From assembly GCA_021166775.1 (NCBI GenBank), contig JAJPEQ010000002.1, forward strand, positions 1 through 64,000: DNA of 64,000 nt, read 5' to 3'. The stretch is from Comamonas sp. GTDB lineage: Bacteria; Pseudomonadota; Gammaproteobacteria; Burkholderiales; Burkholderiaceae_C. How positions within the stretch are numbered: position 1 is the first letter of the stretch; each line of letters opens with the position of its first letter. A program made the translations under genes and the position numbers. Below are positions 47,587-57,715 of the stretch, piece after piece. The notes under the pieces were generated by a model. That model saw only the letters and a list, made by a program, of their open reading frames with translations, was not told where the DNA came from and made no database searches.

Positions 47587-48335
47587 GCACGGACTCGGTT
47601 ACCGCGCCGCTGCTGGAACTGCGTCACGTGACGCAGCGTTTTTCCGGGCTGGTGGCCGTCTCCGACGTGAGTTTTCGCCTCGCGCCCGGCGAAATCCTCG
47701 GTCTGATCGGCCCCAACGGCGCGGGCAAGACCACGCTCATCAACCTGATCAGCGGCACCATCCGGCCCACCCAGGGCGAGGTGCTGTTCGACGGCCAGGC
47801 CGTCACCCATTTGCCGACCTTCCGGCGTGCGCGGCTGGGCATAGGGCGCACCTTCCAGATCATGCAGCCGTTTCCCGGTCTGTCGGTGCTGGACAACGTG
47901 GCCATTGGCGCGCTCTTCGGGCACGGCGGTGGCCAGGCGCAGCTGGCCCGAGCACGCGAACAGGCGCGCCAGAGCCTGGAATTCGTCGGCCTGAGCCAGT
48001 TCGAGAGCCAGCGCGCGGAAGAGCTCGGCGGCCCGGGCCGCAAGCGCCTGGAGCTGGCCAAGGCGCTAGCGATGAAGCCGCGCCTGCTGCTGTGCGATGA
48101 AGTCATGGCGGGCCTGAACCACGTCGAGATCGAGGAAGTGATCGCCGTCATCCGCAAGGTGCGCGAGGCCGGTATCGGCGTGCTCGTGATCGAGCATGTG
48201 ATCAAGGCCATCCGCAGCCTGTCGGACCGGCTGCTGGTGCTGCACCATGGTCAGAAGATCGCCGACGGCACGCCCGACGCCGTGCTCGCCGACCCGATGG
48301 TCGTGCAGGCCTACCTGGGAAAGAAACGCGCATGA
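47583..48335 (+). CDS. livG: ABC transporter ATPase LivG
   Basis: This 250-residue cytoplasmic ATPase drives the liv importer together with LivF. Walker A is GPNGAGKTT near residue 43, the Q-loop TFQIMQPFPGLSVLDNV, Walker B LLLCDEVMAGLN and the switch His in VIEHVI. The signature region reads ELGGPGRKRLELAKAL in place of LSGGQ. Other LivG-type proteins also depart from LSGGQ here. Four-base overlaps join it to livM and livF. Confidence 0.94.
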   Translation: MSTDSVTAPLLELRHVTQRFSGLVAVSDVSFRLAPGEILGLIGPNGAGKTTLINLISGTIRPTQGEVLFDGQAVTHLPTFRRARLGIGRTFQIMQPFPGLSVLDNVAIGALFGHGGGQAQLARAREQARQSLEFVGLSQFESQRAEELGGPGRKRLELAKALAMKPRLLLCDEVMAGLNHVEIEEVIAVIRKVREAGIGVLVIEHVIKAIRSLSDRLLVLHHGQKIADGTPDAVLADPMVVQAYLGKKRA

Positions 48336-49048
48336 CGGGCACGCCCTTGCTTCAGGTGCAACAGGTGAGCGCCGGCTACGGCCTCATGCCCGTGCTGCAC
48401 GAACTTTCCATCGAGGTGCGCCAGGCCGAGATCGTCGCGCTCGTGGGCAGCAACGGCGCGGGCAAGACCACGCTCCTGCGCGTGCTCTCGCGCCTGCTGC
48501 CGTGTACCGGGCGCATCCTGCTCGCGGGCCGGGACATCACGCGGCAAACGCCCGATCAGGTGTTCGGCCAGGGCCTGGTGCAGGTGCCCGAGGGCCGTCA
48601 GCTCTTTGATCGCATGTCGGTGCAGGACAACCTGCTCATGGGCGCCTACCGCCGGCGCGACAAGGCGCAGATCCGCCGCGACCTGGAACGCATGTACGCG
48701 CTCTTTCCGCGCCTGGGCGAGCGCCGCGTGCAGCTCGCGGGCAGCATGTCCGGCGGCGAGCAGCAGATGTGCGCGATGGCGCGCGCGCTGATGGCCGCGC
48801 CGGTGCTGATGATGATCGACGAGATGAGCCTGGGGCTCGCCCCCGTGATCGTGCAGCAGCTCGTCGAAGTGCTGGCCGACATCCGCAAGCAGGGCGTGAC
48901 CGTGCTGCTGGTGGAGCAGGACGTGCAGGTAGCGCTTTCGGCCGCCGACCGCGCCTACGTCATCGAGACCGGCCGCGTCACGCTTTCGGGCGATGCGCGC
49001 CAGTTGATCGACGACCCCGCCGTGCAGCAGGCCTATCTCGGCGTGTGA
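48332..49048 (+). CDS. livF: ABC transporter ATPase LivF
   Basis: This 238-residue ATPase completes the transporter. Walker A GSNGAGKTT, QVPEGRQLFDRMSVQDNLLMGAY (typical LivF), signature SMSGGEQQMCAMARALM, Walker B VLMMIDEMSLGLAP and the His switch LVEQDV are all present. It is last in the livJ-H-M-G-F run; a 76-base gap precedes the folate-type genes. Confidence 0.94.
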   Translation: MTGTPLLQVQQVSAGYGLMPVLHELSIEVRQAEIVALVGSNGAGKTTLLRVLSRLLPCTGRILLAGRDITRQTPDQVFGQGLVQVPEGRQLFDRMSVQDNLLMGAYRRRDKAQIRRDLERMYALFPRLGERRVQLAGSMSGGEQQMCAMARALMAAPVLMMIDEMSLGLAPVIVQQLVEVLADIRKQGVTVLLVEQDVQVALSAADRAYVIETGRVTLSGDARQLIDDPAVQQAYLGV

Positions 49049-49124
49049 CGCCGTCCGCGCATTCGGCACAATAGCGTGCAGACACGGCTGCCGCACTCGG
49101 CGGTGGCCTGCCATCCGCATCATC

Positions 49125-49916
49125 ATGACCGACATCCCCTGGGTTCTCGTCACCGGCGGCGCGCTGCGCCTGGGCCGGGAAACATCGCTGGCGTTTGCGC
49201 GGGCTGGCTGGAACGTGCTGTGCCACTATCGCCATTCGGTCCAGGCCGCGCAGGCCACGGCGCAAGAAGTCAAGGCCCTGGGCATGCGCTGCGTGCCGCT
49301 CGCCGCCGATCTGACGCAGGTCGGCGCGGCCGCACAGCTCTTTGCCCAATGCATCGCTGCCGTGCCCGAGGGGCCGCGCTGCCTCGTCAACAACGCCTCG
49401 CTGTTCGAGGCGGACGACGCCACCCACGCGGATGAAGCGATGCTGCAGCGGCACTTTGCCACCAACACGGTCGCGCCGCTCCTGCTGGCCCATGCGCTGG
49501 CCGCACACGTCAAGAAGCTGCCCGGGCAAGCGCCTGGACTGCACTGCGTCGTGCATGTGCTCGATCAGAAGGTACACAACCTCAATCCCGACTATTTTTC
49601 ATACACCGTGAGCAAGCTCGCGCTGGAACGCAGCGTGGCGCTTCAGGCGCAGGCACTTGCACCTCATGTGCGCGTGTGCGGCCTCTCGCCCGGCCTCATG
49701 TACCCGAGCGGGCCCCAGACGACTGAAAATTTTCGTCGTGCCGCCACTGTCAACCTGCTGCAGCGCGCCATCGACCCGGGCGACGTTGCGCGTGCGGCGG
49801 TCTTCATCGCCGAAAACGCGAGTCTCAACGGCTGCACGCTGCGCGCAGACAACGGCCAGCATCTCGTGCCGCTGGCGCGCGACGTGATGTTCGCCATCGA
49901 CGAAAATCGGCCCTGA
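49125..49916 (+). CDS. folM: FolM/PTR1-like pteridine reductase (short-chain dehydrogenase)
   Basis: This 263-residue short-chain reductase has the nucleotide motif VTGGALRLG (residues 9-17). The Arg in place of Gly (TGxxxRxG) is the hallmark of pteridine reductases such as FolM and PTR1. NNAS, and SYTVSKLALE (Tyr-X3-Lys catalytic pair), follow, with LSPGLMYPSGPQ and SLNGCTLRADNGQHL. It probably reduces a dihydropterin, possibly a dihydromonapterin- or dihydrofolate-type substrate. The stop overlaps the folB start (TGATG), supporting a role in pterin metabolism. Confidence 0.82.
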   Translation: MTDIPWVLVTGGALRLGRETSLAFARAGWNVLCHYRHSVQAAQATAQEVKALGMRCVPLAADLTQVGAAAQLFAQCIAAVPEGPRCLVNNASLFEADDATHADEAMLQRHFATNTVAPLLLAHALAAHVKKLPGQAPGLHCVVHVLDQKVHNLNPDYFSYTVSKLALERSVALQAQALAPHVRVCGLSPGLMYPSGPQTTENFRRAATVNLLQRAIDPGDVARAAVFIAENASLNGCTLRADNGQHLVPLARDVMFAIDENRP

Positions 49917-50329
49917 TGAACTCCATCCTGCTCGCCTTCGGCGCCCTCGACGCGCGGCTGGCCACGCACTGCCGCCTGCTCAGCCTGCGCCGCCACGAAC
50001 TGCAGGTGCGCATCGGCGTGCATGACTTCGAGCGCACGGCGCCGCAGCGCATGTGGTTCGACGTGGACCTGTGCGTCAAGCTGGACGCCGCGCCCGCGCA
50101 CCACGACGACATCTCGCAGACCGTGGACTACGACTTCATCCGCGACACCATCGCCCACGCCATCGGCACGCGCCATCACGCGCTGCAGGAGACGCTGTGC
50201 GACGCCATCCTGCGGGCGCTGCTGGCACGGGCCGACGTGCAGGCGGCGCGCGTGGCCACGCGCAAGCCCGACGTCTACCGCGATTGCGCCTCGGTGGGTG
50301 TCGAGCGCATCGGCCTCAAACCCTGGTGA
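49916..50329 (+). CDS. folB: Dihydroneopterin aldolase
   Basis: This 137-residue protein has the FolB layout: LQVRIGVHDFERTAPQRMWFDVDLCV (Glu of the active site in DFER), SQTVDYDFIRDTI (Tyr), LQETLCDAIL, and ATRKPDVYRDCASVGVERI with the catalytic Lys in a Lys-Pro pair as in E. coli FolB. The first 25 residues (SILLAFGALDARLATHCRLLS) extend beyond the usual N-terminus. It makes 6-hydroxymethyl-dihydropterin for folate. It is translationally coupled to the FolM-like gene. Confidence 0.88.
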   Translation: MNSILLAFGALDARLATHCRLLSLRRHELQVRIGVHDFERTAPQRMWFDVDLCVKLDAAPAHHDDISQTVDYDFIRDTIAHAIGTRHHALQETLCDAILRALLARADVQAARVATRKPDVYRDCASVGVERIGLKPW

Positions 50330-50340
50330 AACCTCTTCCC

Positions 50341-50727
50341 ATGTCCCCACCGCTCAACCAAGCCCAGCAGGGCCAGCAAACGCTCACGCTGACCGGCCTG
50401 CGCTTCAACGCCAACCTGGGCATCCTTGCGCACGAGCACAGGGCCCCGCAACCCATTCAGGTCGATGCGGAACTCAACCTCGGCACGCAGCCCCTGGCCC
50501 CCCCCGACGACGACATCCTGCACGTGCTCGACTATCGCAAGGTGCGCCAGATCATCATTGACGAATGCACCGCCGAGCACGTGAACCTGCTGGAAAGCCT
50601 GATCGGCAAGCTCGCGCGACGCCTGCTGCTGCTGCCCGGGGTGCGGGGCGTGCGCGTGAAGATCGCCAAACTCGAAATCTTCAGCGACTGCGAAGTCGCC
50701 ATCCGCGTCGAAACCGGACAGTGGTGA
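50341..50727 (+). CDS. FolB paralogue, FolX-like (dihydroneopterin epimerase/aldolase family)
   Basis: This 128-residue second member of the dihydroneopterin aldolase family follows folB by 11 bases. [41 protein letters not shown] and [16 protein letters not shown] match the fold. At the catalytic Lys the context is [18 protein letters not shown], a Lys-Leu as in E. coli FolX (dihydroneopterin triphosphate 2'-epimerase) rather than Lys-Pro as in FolB. I infer a FolX-like role, perhaps in tetrahydromonapterin synthesis, the cofactor PhhA needs in some bacteria. Aldolase activity remains possible. Confidence 0.72.
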   Translation: MSPPLNQAQQGQQTLTLTGLRFNANLGILAHEHRAPQPIQVDAELNLGTQPLAPPDDDILHVLDYRKVRQIIIDECTAEHVNLLESLIGKLARRLLLLPGVRGVRVKIAKLEIFSDCEVAIRVETGQW

Positions 50728-50732
50728 ACGCC

Positions 50733-51632
50733 ATGCACGCCCCCCAAGACACGCTCGACCTCGCCGCGGCGGCGCCGCACGACACCCGCAAAGCCGATCG
50801 CGAGGACCACAAGCTCGAAAAGCGCCTGTGCCGCGAAGTCGGCCGCGCCATCATCGACTATTCGATGATCGAGGAAGGCGACAAGGTCATGGTCTGCCTG
50901 TCGGGCGGCAAGGACAGCTACACCCTGCTTGATATCCTGCTGAAGCTGCAAAAACGCGCTCCGATCGCGTTCAGCATCGTCGCGGTGAATCTGGACCAGA
51001 AGCAGCCAGGCTTTCCCGAGCACGTGCTGCCCGAATACCTGAGCCGCATCGGCGTGGACTTCCATATCGAGAACCAGGATACCTACAGCGTCGTGAAGCG
51101 CCTCGTCCCCGAGGGCAAGACGACGTGCAGCGTCTGCTCGCGCCTGCGCCGCGCCATCCTCTACCGCGTGGCGACCGAGCTGGGCGCAACCAAGGTGGCG
51201 CTGGGCCATCATCGCGACGACATCGTCACCACGCTGATGCTCAATCTCTTTTACGGCGGGCGCATGAAGGGCATGCCACCCAAGCTGGTCTCCGACGATG
51301 GCAGGCACGTCGTCATCCGCCCGCTGTGCTATGTGAGCGAGAAGGACACGGCACGCTGGGCGCAAGTGCAGGAATTTCCCATCATTCCCTGCAACCTCTG
51401 CGGCAGCCAGGACGGGCTGCAACGCGTCGTGGTGGCACAGATGCTGCGCGAGTGGGAAAAAAATCACCCGGGGCGCATCGAGAGCATGTTCCGCGCGATG
51501 AGCCACGTCGTCCCGTCACACCTCATGGACCAGCGGCTTCATGACTTCAGGGGCGCGCAGGCGACGGGCATCCCTGATCCGCAGGGCGATCGCGCCTTCG
51601 ATCCCGAGATCCTGCCCATGCCCCCGCGCTGA
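50733..51632 (+). CDS. ttcA: tRNA 2-thiocytidine(32) synthetase TtcA
   Basis: This 299-residue iron-sulfur enzyme thiolates C32 in tRNA. The PP-loop [15 protein letters not shown] is at residues 53-67, and the Cys pairs that hold the cluster are in [11 protein letters not shown] and [38 protein letters not shown] is the TtcA signature. The ATG at 50733 is chosen; an in-frame GTG at 50724 overlaps the preceding stop. A GC-rich hairpin (GTCCGCGCC...GGCGCGGAC, about 51665-51687) follows the gene. Confidence 0.95.
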   Translation: MHAPQDTLDLAAAAPHDTRKADREDHKLEKRLCREVGRAIIDYSMIEEGDKVMVCLSGGKDSYTLLDILLKLQKRAPIAFSIVAVNLDQKQPGFPEHVLPEYLSRIGVDFHIENQDTYSVVKRLVPEGKTTCSVCSRLRRAILYRVATELGATKVALGHHRDDIVTTLMLNLFYGGRMKGMPPKLVSDDGRHVVIRPLCYVSEKDTARWAQVQEFPIIPCNLCGSQDGLQRVVVAQMLREWEKNHPGRIESMFRAMSHVVPSHLMDQRLHDFRGAQATGIPDPQGDRAFDPEILPMPPR

Positions 51633-51708
51633 CACAGCCAGGCCACCCGAGCCGGCGCCATAGCGTCCGCGCCGCGCCGGCGCGGACGATGGGGATCCAG
51701 AAAACCAA

Positions 51709-51737
51709 AGAGGCCTGCAACACTGTTGCAGGCCTCT
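51709..51737. terminator. Strong hairpin between ttcA and tRNA-fMet
   Basis: AGAGGCCTGCAACA and TGTTGCAGGCCTCT are perfect complements separated by one base, so the innermost pairs open to form a small loop. On the plus strand CTGTTTATTT follows; on the minus strand CTTTGGTTTTCT follows. It can serve as a bidirectional intrinsic terminator for ttcA and for the tRNA/ribosomal transcript. Confidence 0.8.
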
Positions 51738-51746
51738 CTGTTTATT

Positions 51747-51823
<77 letters not shown>

Positions 51824-51834
51824 GCAAGCCAAAT

Positions 51835-51840
51835 ATTATA
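51835..51840 (-). promoter_or_regulatory. -10 box candidate for tRNA-fMet
   Basis: A perfect TATAAT on the minus strand lies 12 bases before the tRNA 5' end and directly after the rplQ stop codon. The hexamer 17 bases upstream (GAAGTA) is a poor -35. The tRNA may use its own promoter, read-through from the ribosomal operon, or both. Confidence 0.45.
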
Positions 51841-51848
51841 TCAGAACA

Positions 51849-52235
51849 TCAGGACTTTACTTCGCCTTCGGCCGTCACCGGACCATCGACCAGTTCCACA
51901 TAAGCCATGGGCGCATTGTCACCCACGCGGAAGCCCATTTTCAGAATACGCGTGTAGCCGCCCGGACGGGTCTTGAAGCGCGGCCCCAGATCGGTGAACA
52001 GCTTGGTCACGCTGTCCGGGTTGCGCAGGCGGGCAAAAGCCAGACGGCGATTGGCCACCGAGTCCGCGCGGGCCAGCGTGATCATGGGCTCGATCACGCG
52101 GCGCAATTCCTTGGCTTTGGGCAAGGTGGTCTTGATGGCCTCGTGCTCGATGAGCGAGTTCATCATGTTCTGCAGCATCGCCTTGCGATGCGCGCTGGTG
52201 CGGTTGAGTTTCCGCAGTCCGTTTCCGTGACGCAT
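51849..52235 (-). CDS. rplQ: 50S ribosomal protein L17
   Basis: This 128-residue protein of the large subunit starts [24 protein letters not shown], the invariant L17 N-terminus, with [25 protein letters not shown] following. It is the last protein gene of the alpha operon (rpsM-rpsK-rpsD-rpoA-rplQ). A short hairpin (CGGGCTG/CAGCCCG, 52298-52316) lies in the 90-base gap after rpoA. Confidence 0.97.
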   Translation of the reverse strand: MRHGNGLRKLNRTSAHRKAMLQNMMNSLIEHEAIKTTLPKAKELRRVIEPMITLARADSVANRRLAFARLRNPDSVTKLFTDLGPRFKTRPGGYTRILKMGFRVGDNAPMAYVELVDGPVTAEGEVKS

Positions 52236-52325
52236 GGTGCTTCTTCCTTCTGGACACTTGTAATGCGAGGGGCCGTCTCAGGTACCTCCCGCGGCACCGG
52301 GCTGGCTTGCAGCCCGTACTTGAAA

Positions 52326-53318
52326 TCAACGTCTTTCGAGCCCGGCCGGGGGCCAGTTCTCCAGTCGCATGCCCAAGGTGAGGCCGCGCGAGGCGAGCAC
52401 TTCCTTGATCTCGTTGAGCGACTTGCGACCCAGGTTCGGGGTCTTGAGCAGCTCGTTTTCGGTACGCTGGATCAGGTCACCGATATAGTAGATGTTCTCT
52501 GCCTTGAGGCAGTTGGCCGAACGCACCGTGAGCTCCAGTTCGTCGACCGGACGCAGCAGCACGGGATCGAACGACGCGCCGCTGGAACGCGTGCTGGAGG
52601 CCCCTGCTTCAAAAATGTCCCCGCCATCGAGCTGGGCGAATACCGCCAGCTGCTCGACCAGGATCTTGGCCGAGGTGCGGACGGCTTCCTCCGCCGTGAC
52701 CGTGCCATTGGTTTCGATGTCGAGCACCAGCTTGTCCAAGTCCGTGCGCTGCTCCACGCGAGCGCTCTCCACGGTGTAGCTGACGCGGCGAATCGGAGAA
52801 AAGGACGCATCCATCACGATGCGGCCAATGGCCTTGTTGGGCTCATCGCCGTGCCAGCGCTGGTTGCCGGGGACATACCCCCGACCCTTCTCCACCTTGA
52901 TCTGCATGTCGAGCTTGCCCCCGGCCGACAGAGTGGCGATGGGATGCTCGGGATTGATGATCTCGACATCGTGCGGTGTCTGGATATCCCCCGCCACGAC
53001 CACGCCCTCGACGTCCTTGCGCAGCGACAGCGTCACTTCATCACGGTTGTAGAGCTTGAAGACCACGCCCTTGAGATTGAGCAGGATGTTGATGACGTCT
53101 TCCTGCACGCCATCGATGGACGCATATTCGTGGACGACGCCCGCGATCGAGACTTCCGTGGGCGCGTAGCCATCCATCGAGGACAGCAGGACACGGCGAA
53201 TGGCATTGCCGAGCGTATGACCGTAGCCACGCTCGAACGGCTCGAGCTCCACCTTGGCGCGGTTGGCGCTGATCTGCTCCACGTTGATGGTCTTGGGTTT
53301 GAGCAAATTGGTTTGCAT
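52326..53318 (-). CDS. rpoA: DNA-directed RNA polymerase alpha subunit
   Basis: This 330-residue subunit assembles RNA polymerase and contacts UP elements and activators. The N-terminal domain (about 1-235) includes [28 protein letters not shown]; a linker with [14 protein letters not shown] leads to the C-terminal domain (about 250-320; [20 protein letters not shown] and [18 protein letters not shown]). Length is typical for betaproteobacteria. It lies between rpsD and rplQ in the alpha operon. Confidence 0.98.
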   Translation of the reverse strand: MQTNLLKPKTINVEQISANRAKVELEPFERGYGHTLGNAIRRVLLSSMDGYAPTEVSIAGVVHEYASIDGVQEDVINILLNLKGVVFKLYNRDEVTLSLRKDVEGVVVAGDIQTPHDVEIINPEHPIATLSAGGKLDMQIKVEKGRGYVPGNQRWHGDEPNKAIGRIVMDASFSPIRRVSYTVESARVEQRTDLDKLVLDIETNGTVTAEEAVRTSAKILVEQLAVFAQLDGGDIFEAGASSTRSSGASFDPVLLRPVDELELTVRSANCLKAENIYYIGDLIQRTENELLKTPNLGRKSLNEIKEVLASRGLTLGMRLENWPPAGLERR

Positions 53319-53431
53319 GCAGACTTCCTCTCAATGCCCCCAGCTCGTTACACCGGTAAGGCTGATGAAGCGCCCGCCAGACGATGCCTCGCCGGGCGGG
53401 AACGATTGCACAATGCGGATGCGCCCCGGAA

Positions 53432-54055
53432 TCAACGCGAATACAACTCGACGATCAGCGATTCATTGATGTCTGCGCCGAATTCGTCGCGATCCGGCAC
53501 CTTCTTGAAGACACCCTCGACCTTGTCGACGTTCACTTCCATCCAGGCCGGAATACCCACTTGCTGCGCCAGCTGCAGCGCTTCCGTGATGCGCGCCTGC
53601 TTCTTGGATTTTTCGCGAACCGCGACCTGATCGCCCACCTTCACCAGATAGGAAGCGATGTTGACGCACTGGCCGTTGACGGTGATCGCCTTGTGCGAGA
53701 CGAGCTGACGCGCCTCGGCACGCGTGGAGCCGAAACCCATGCGGTAGACCACATTGTCCAGGCGCGACTCGAGCAGCGACAGTAGATTGGCACCCGTGTT
53801 GCCGCGGCGGCGATCGGCCTCCTCAAAATAGCGGCGGAACTGCTTCTCCAGCACCCCATACATGCGCTTGACCTTCTGCTTTTCGCGCAGCTGCAGGCCG
53901 TAGTCGGAAGTGCGGGCGCCCGAAATGCGGCCATGCTGGCCGGGCTTGGAATCGAACTTCGCCTTGTCCGCAATCGAGCGACGAGCGCTCTTGAGGAAGA
54001 GGTCGGTGCCTTCGCGGCGGGAGAGTTTGGCCTTGGGGCCGAGATAGCGTGCCAC
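53432..54055 (-). CDS. rpsD: 30S ribosomal protein S4
   Basis: This 207-residue small-subunit protein begins [23 protein letters not shown] and carries the S4 RNA-binding domain (about 95-160; [33 protein letters not shown]). In E. coli S4 is the autogenous repressor of the alpha operon; here it sits in the same place, between rpsK and rpoA. A 113-base spacer separates it from rpoA and has short GC-rich inverted segments but no gene. Confidence 0.98.
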   Translation of the reverse strand: MARYLGPKAKLSRREGTDLFLKSARRSIADKAKFDSKPGQHGRISGARTSDYGLQLREKQKVKRMYGVLEKQFRRYFEEADRRRGNTGANLLSLLESRLDNVVYRMGFGSTRAEARQLVSHKAITVNGQCVNIASYLVKVGDQVAVREKSKKQARITEALQLAQQVGIPAWMEVNVDKVEGVFKKVPDRDEFGADINESLIVELYSR

Positions 54056-54149
54056 TGGGTATTCCTAGAGTTGTACTGCCGCAGCGATTGCGCCACGGGA
54101 GCCACCATCGCGCCAGGCGATCGGTGGCGGTGGGCTTATGAAAAAATGT

Positions 54150-54554
54150 TCAGATACGGCGGCGCTTCTGGGGGCGGCAGCCATTGTGGGGAACGGGTGT
54201 CACATCGGCGATCGACGTGATGCGGATGCCCAAGGCACCCAGCGCACGCACCGACGATTCACGCCCCGGACCCGGGCCTTTGATTTCGACGTCCAGGTTC
54301 TTGATGCCCTGCTCGATCGCGGCACGACCGGCGACTTCAGAAGCCACCTGAGCGGCGAACGGCGTGGATTTGCGCGAACCCTTGAAACCCTGACCACCGG
54401 AGGATGCCCACGACAAGGCATTGCCCTGACGATCCGTGATGGTGATGATGGTGTTGTTGAACGAGGCGTGCACGTGCGCAATGCCGTCGGAGACGTTCTT
54501 GCGAACCTTCTTGCGCACGCGCTGCGCTGCGTTGTTGGCTGGGGATTTGGCCAT
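54150..54554 (-). CDS. rpsK: 30S ribosomal protein S11
   Basis: This 134-residue protein of the small-subunit platform shows [49 protein letters not shown] and the C-terminal [18 protein letters not shown] typical of S11. It lies 16 bases downstream of rpsM and is followed by a 94-base gap before rpsD. Confidence 0.98.
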   Translation of the reverse strand: MAKSPANNAAQRVRKKVRKNVSDGIAHVHASFNNTIITITDRQGNALSWASSGGQGFKGSRKSTPFAAQVASEVAGRAAIEQGIKNLDVEIKGPGPGRESSVRALGALGIRITSIADVTPVPHNGCRPQKRRRI

Positions 54555-54570
54555 GGTGATCTCTCAATCC

Positions 54571-54936
54571 TTATTTCTTCAGCATTGCGGCACCCTTGCG
54601 CGGGCCCTTGCGGGTGCGGGCGTTGGTGCGCGTGCGCTGTCCGCGTACCGGCAGGCCACGGCGATGACGCATACCCCGGTAGCAGCCGATGTCCATCAGG
54701 CGCTTGATGTTCATCGTCATCTCGCGGCGCAAATCACCCTCGATCGTCAGCCGAGCGATCTGGTCGCGAATCTTCTCGAGATCAGTGTCCGTCAGGTCCT
54801 TGATCTTGGTCGAATAGGCGATGGCGCACGCCTCGCAAATCTTGCGGGCACTCGAGCGACCAATGCCGTAGATAGCCGTCAGACCGATTTCGGTGTGCTG
54901 ATGCGGCGGAATATTGATACCAGCGATACGAGCCAT
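54571..54936 (-). CDS. rpsM: 30S ribosomal protein S13
   Basis: This 121-residue small-subunit head protein starts [28 protein letters not shown] and has the basic tail [23 protein letters not shown] that reaches the tRNAs. It is the first gene of the alpha operon proper, 22 bases after rpmJ. Confidence 0.98.
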   Translation of the reverse strand: MARIAGINIPPHQHTEIGLTAIYGIGRSSARKICEACAIAYSTKIKDLTDTDLEKIRDQIARLTIEGDLRREMTMNIKRLMDIGCYRGMRHRRGLPVRGQRTRTNARTRKGPRKGAAMLKK

Positions 54937-54958
54937 TTGCGTCCTCTAATCGTTTCAA

Positions 54959-55072
54959 TCAACCTTGGCGCTGCTTGTGGCGCTGGTCAGAGCAGATCAC
55001 ACGCACCACACCCTTGCGGCGGATGATCTTGCAATTGCGGCAAATTTTCTTTACAGAAGCCGACACTCTCAT
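54959..55072 (-). CDS. rpmJ: 50S ribosomal protein L36
   Basis: This 37-residue protein reads [20 protein letters not shown] followed by [17 protein letters not shown]. It is the zinc-type L36, with CX2C (Cys 11 and 14), then Cys 27 and His 32 as the remaining ligands. GGAGAG lies six bases before the ATG. The 122-base gap to secY contains no infA gene, which often stands here in other proteobacteria; I see nothing else coding in it. Confidence 0.96.
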   Translation of the reverse strand: MRVSASVKKICRNCKIIRRKGVVRVICSDQRHKQRQG

Positions 55073-55194
55073 TTTTCTCTCCTGGACGATGCGAGGTGCA
55101 CCCAACGCACCTACGCCGTGTTACCGATCAAACCGGCTCATCGCTAAGTGCATTCTGCAGAACCGGGCATTGTAGATGATGATTTGCCAATACG

Positions 55195-56514
55195 CTAGCC
55201 ATTGATCGTTGTTCTGAAGTTTGCCTTCTTGAGCAACGACTCATACTGCTGACTCATGAGATAGCTCTGCACTTGAGACATGAAGTCCATCGTGACCACC
55301 ACGATGATCAGCAGGGACGTACCGCCGAAATAGAACGGCACGTTGTAGCGCAGGATGAGGAATTCAGGCAGCAGACACACCAGCGTGACATAGATGGCAC
55401 CGACCAAAGTGAGCCGCAGCAGGATCTTGTCGATGTACTTGGCGGTGTGCTCTCCGGGGCGAATGCCAGGAATGAACGCGCCGCTCTTCTTGAGGTTGTC
55501 CGCCGTCTCGCGGCTGTTGAAAACCAGCGCCGTGTAGAAGAAGCAGAAAAAGATGATGGCGCCCGCATACAGCATCACATACAGGGGCGAGCCTGGTGTG
55601 AGGGTGCTGGAAATGTCCTTGAGCCAGCGCATCGACTCGCCCGAGCTGAACCAGTTCACGACGGTGGCCGGCAGCAGGATAATCGACGACGCGAAGATAG
55701 GCGGAATCACGCCCGACATGTTCAGCTTGAGCGGAAGATGCGACGACTGACCGCCATACACCTTGTTGCCCACCTGCCTGCGCGCATAGTTGACCAGTAT
55801 CTTGCGCTGGCCACGTTCCACGTAGACCACGAAATAGGTGACCAACACGACGAGCGCCACGACGAAGAGCGACACAATGATGCTCATCGCACCTGTCCGC
55901 ACCAGCTCAAGCAAGCCCCCCATCGCATTGGGCAGGCCGGCGACGATGCCGCCGAAAATCAGCAGCGAGATGCCGTTGCCCAGGCCGCGCTCGGTCATTT
56001 GCTCGCCCAGCCACATCAGGAACATGCTGCCTGCCGTCAGGCTGACCACGGCCGTCATGCGGAATGTGAAACCGGGCTCAATCACCAGCCCTGGCGTGCT
56101 CTCGAGCGCAACGGCTATGCCCAGCGACTGGAACAGGCACAAGCCCAGCGTGCCATAACGCGTGTATTGCGTGATCTTGCGACGGCCAGACTCACCTTCC
56201 TTGTTCAATGCCTCGAACGTCGGTATCACGTAGGTCATCAACTGCATGATGATGGCCGCCGAGATGTAGGGCATGATGCCCAGCGCGAACACGGTGAAAC
56301 GCTCCAGCGCCCCACCCGAGAACATGTTGAACAGGTTGAGGATGCCGCCCTGCTGGTTGTTGAACAGCTGTGACAGTTGGTTTGGATCGATTCCCGGCAC
56401 CGGAATGTGCGCGCCGATCCGATACACCACGAGGGCGAGCAGCAGAAAAACCAGACGGCGACGCAGGTCGCCGAATTTTCCGGTCTTTGCCAGTTGAGCC
56501 GCGTTGGTTGCCAC
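55195..56514 (-). CDS. secY: Protein translocase subunit SecY
   Basis: This 439-residue protein is the channel of the Sec translocon, with ten membrane segments. [49 protein letters not shown] and the cytoplasmic loop [43 protein letters not shown] are SecY hallmarks. It lies between rplO and rpmJ, as usual for the end of the spc operon. Confidence 0.98.
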   Translation of the reverse strand: MATNAAQLAKTGKFGDLRRRLVFLLLALVVYRIGAHIPVPGIDPNQLSQLFNNQQGGILNLFNMFSGGALERFTVFALGIMPYISAAIIMQLMTYVIPTFEALNKEGESGRRKITQYTRYGTLGLCLFQSLGIAVALESTPGLVIEPGFTFRMTAVVSLTAGSMFLMWLGEQMTERGLGNGISLLIFGGIVAGLPNAMGGLLELVRTGAMSIIVSLFVVALVVLVTYFVVYVERGQRKILVNYARRQVGNKVYGGQSSHLPLKLNMSGVIPPIFASSIILLPATVVNWFSSGESMRWLKDISSTLTPGSPLYVMLYAGAIIFFCFFYTALVFNSRETADNLKKSGAFIPGIRPGEHTAKYIDKILLRLTLVGAIYVTLVCLLPEFLILRYNVPFYFGGTSLLIIVVVTMDFMSQVQSYLMSQQYESLLKKANFRTTING

Positions 56515-56530
56515 GATCGCTCAGGCTCTC

Positions 56531-56962
56531 TCAGGCGACGCTACCGCCGGCCGCTTCAATCGCAGCCTTGGCACCTGCCGTGGCCCCGATGCCGCTGAGC
56601 TTGACGGCTTTGCTGATGCTGCCGCTCTTGATCACCTTCACGACGCGCGCAATCTGCCCGACCAGGCCTGCGCTCTTGAGCGCGAGCAGATCCACCTCGG
56701 CAAGCCCCAGGCGATCGAGCGCAGACAGAGTCACTTCAGCGTTGTACTTGAGCAGCACGGATTTGAAACCGCGCTTGGGCAGGCGCCGCTGCAGCGGCAT
56801 CTGGCCGCCTTCGAAACCGACCTTGTGATAGCCGCCCGCACGGGACTTCTGCCCCTTGTGACCGCGGCCCGCGGTCTTGCCCAGGCCCGAACCGATGCCA
56901 CGACCCACGCGGCGCGCGGCGTGCTTGGCCCCTTCAGCGGGTTTGATGCTGTTGAGTTTCAT
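56531..56962 (-). CDS. rplO: 50S ribosomal protein L15
   Basis: This 143-residue protein begins [44 protein letters not shown], the long Gly/Lys-rich arm of L15 that threads into 23S rRNA, with the conserved [18 protein letters not shown] after it. It sits 16 bases before secY. Confidence 0.98.
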   Translation of the reverse strand: MKLNSIKPAEGAKHAARRVGRGIGSGLGKTAGRGHKGQKSRAGGYHKVGFEGGQMPLQRRLPKRGFKSVLLKYNAEVTLSALDRLGLAEVDLLALKSAGLVGQIARVVKVIKSGSISKAVKLSGIGATAGAKAAIEAAGGSVA

Positions 56963-56972
56963 GATCGGCCTT

Positions 56973-57155
56973 TCAGAGAATCTTCACCAGGTAGGCGATC
57001 TTGTTGATCATGCCGCGCACTTCGGGCGTGTCCTTGAGCTCGCTCACGCTGTTGAGCTTGCGCAAGCCAAGACCACGCACGGTGGCGCGATGGGATTCCT
57101 TGGTGCCGATGGGGCTGCGCACCAATTGCACCTTGAGGGTCTGTTGAGTTGTCAC
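56973..57155 (-). CDS. rpmD: 50S ribosomal protein L30
   Basis: This 60-residue protein, [53 protein letters not shown], is a complete bacterial L30. It is placed between rpsE and rplO with a 10-base gap to rplO. Confidence 0.97.
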   Translation of the reverse strand: MTTQQTLKVQLVRSPIGTKESHRATVRGLGLRKLNSVSELKDTPEVRGMINKIAYLVKIL

Positions 57156-57181
57156 TGCTAGCCTCGATTCAGTAGCCGACT

Positions 57182-57703
57182 TCAGGCGGCAAAGAGGTCT
57201 TCGACCGACTTGCCGCGCTTGGCGGCGATTTCGGCCGGCGTCGTCGAGCGCGTGAGCGCATCAAACGTGGCACGCACCATGTTGTAGGGATTGGATGAAC
57301 CGTGGCTCTTGGCGACGATGTCGGTGATTCCCATCACCTCGAAGACGGCGCGCATCGGGCCGCCGGCGATGATGCCCGTCCCCTTGGGGGCCGGGGCCAT
57401 CATCACGGTGGCGGCGCCATGCCGCCCCACGACGTTGTGATGGATGGTGCCGCTCTTGAGCGACACCTTGACCATCCGGCGGCGAGCCTCTTCCATCGCC
57501 TTCTGCACGGCAGCAGGCACTTCCTTGGACTTGCCCTTGCCCATGCCGACGCGACCATCGCCATCGCCGACCACCGTGAGCGCCGCGAAGCCGAGAATGC
57601 GGCCACCCTTGACCACCTTGGTGACGCGGTTGACCGCGATCATCTTCTCGCGCAGACCGTCGTCGCGCTCGTCGCTATGTACCCTGGGTTGAAATTTCGC
57701 CAT
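57182..57703 (-). CDS. rpsE: 30S ribosomal protein S5
   Basis: This 173-residue protein has the S5 double-stranded-RNA-binding N-terminal domain ([44 protein letters not shown]) and the C-terminal domain ([37 protein letters not shown]). S5 contributes to decoding accuracy and the mRNA entry tunnel. It follows rplR by 12 bases. Confidence 0.98.
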   Translation of the reverse strand: MAKFQPRVHSDERDDGLREKMIAVNRVTKVVKGGRILGFAALTVVGDGDGRVGMGKGKSKEVPAAVQKAMEEARRRMVKVSLKSGTIHHNVVGRHGAATVMMAPAPKGTGIIAGGPMRAVFEVMGITDIVAKSHGSSNPYNMVRATFDALTRSTTPAEIAAKRGKSVEDLFAA

Positions 57704-57715
57704 TTTCCGCTCCGC

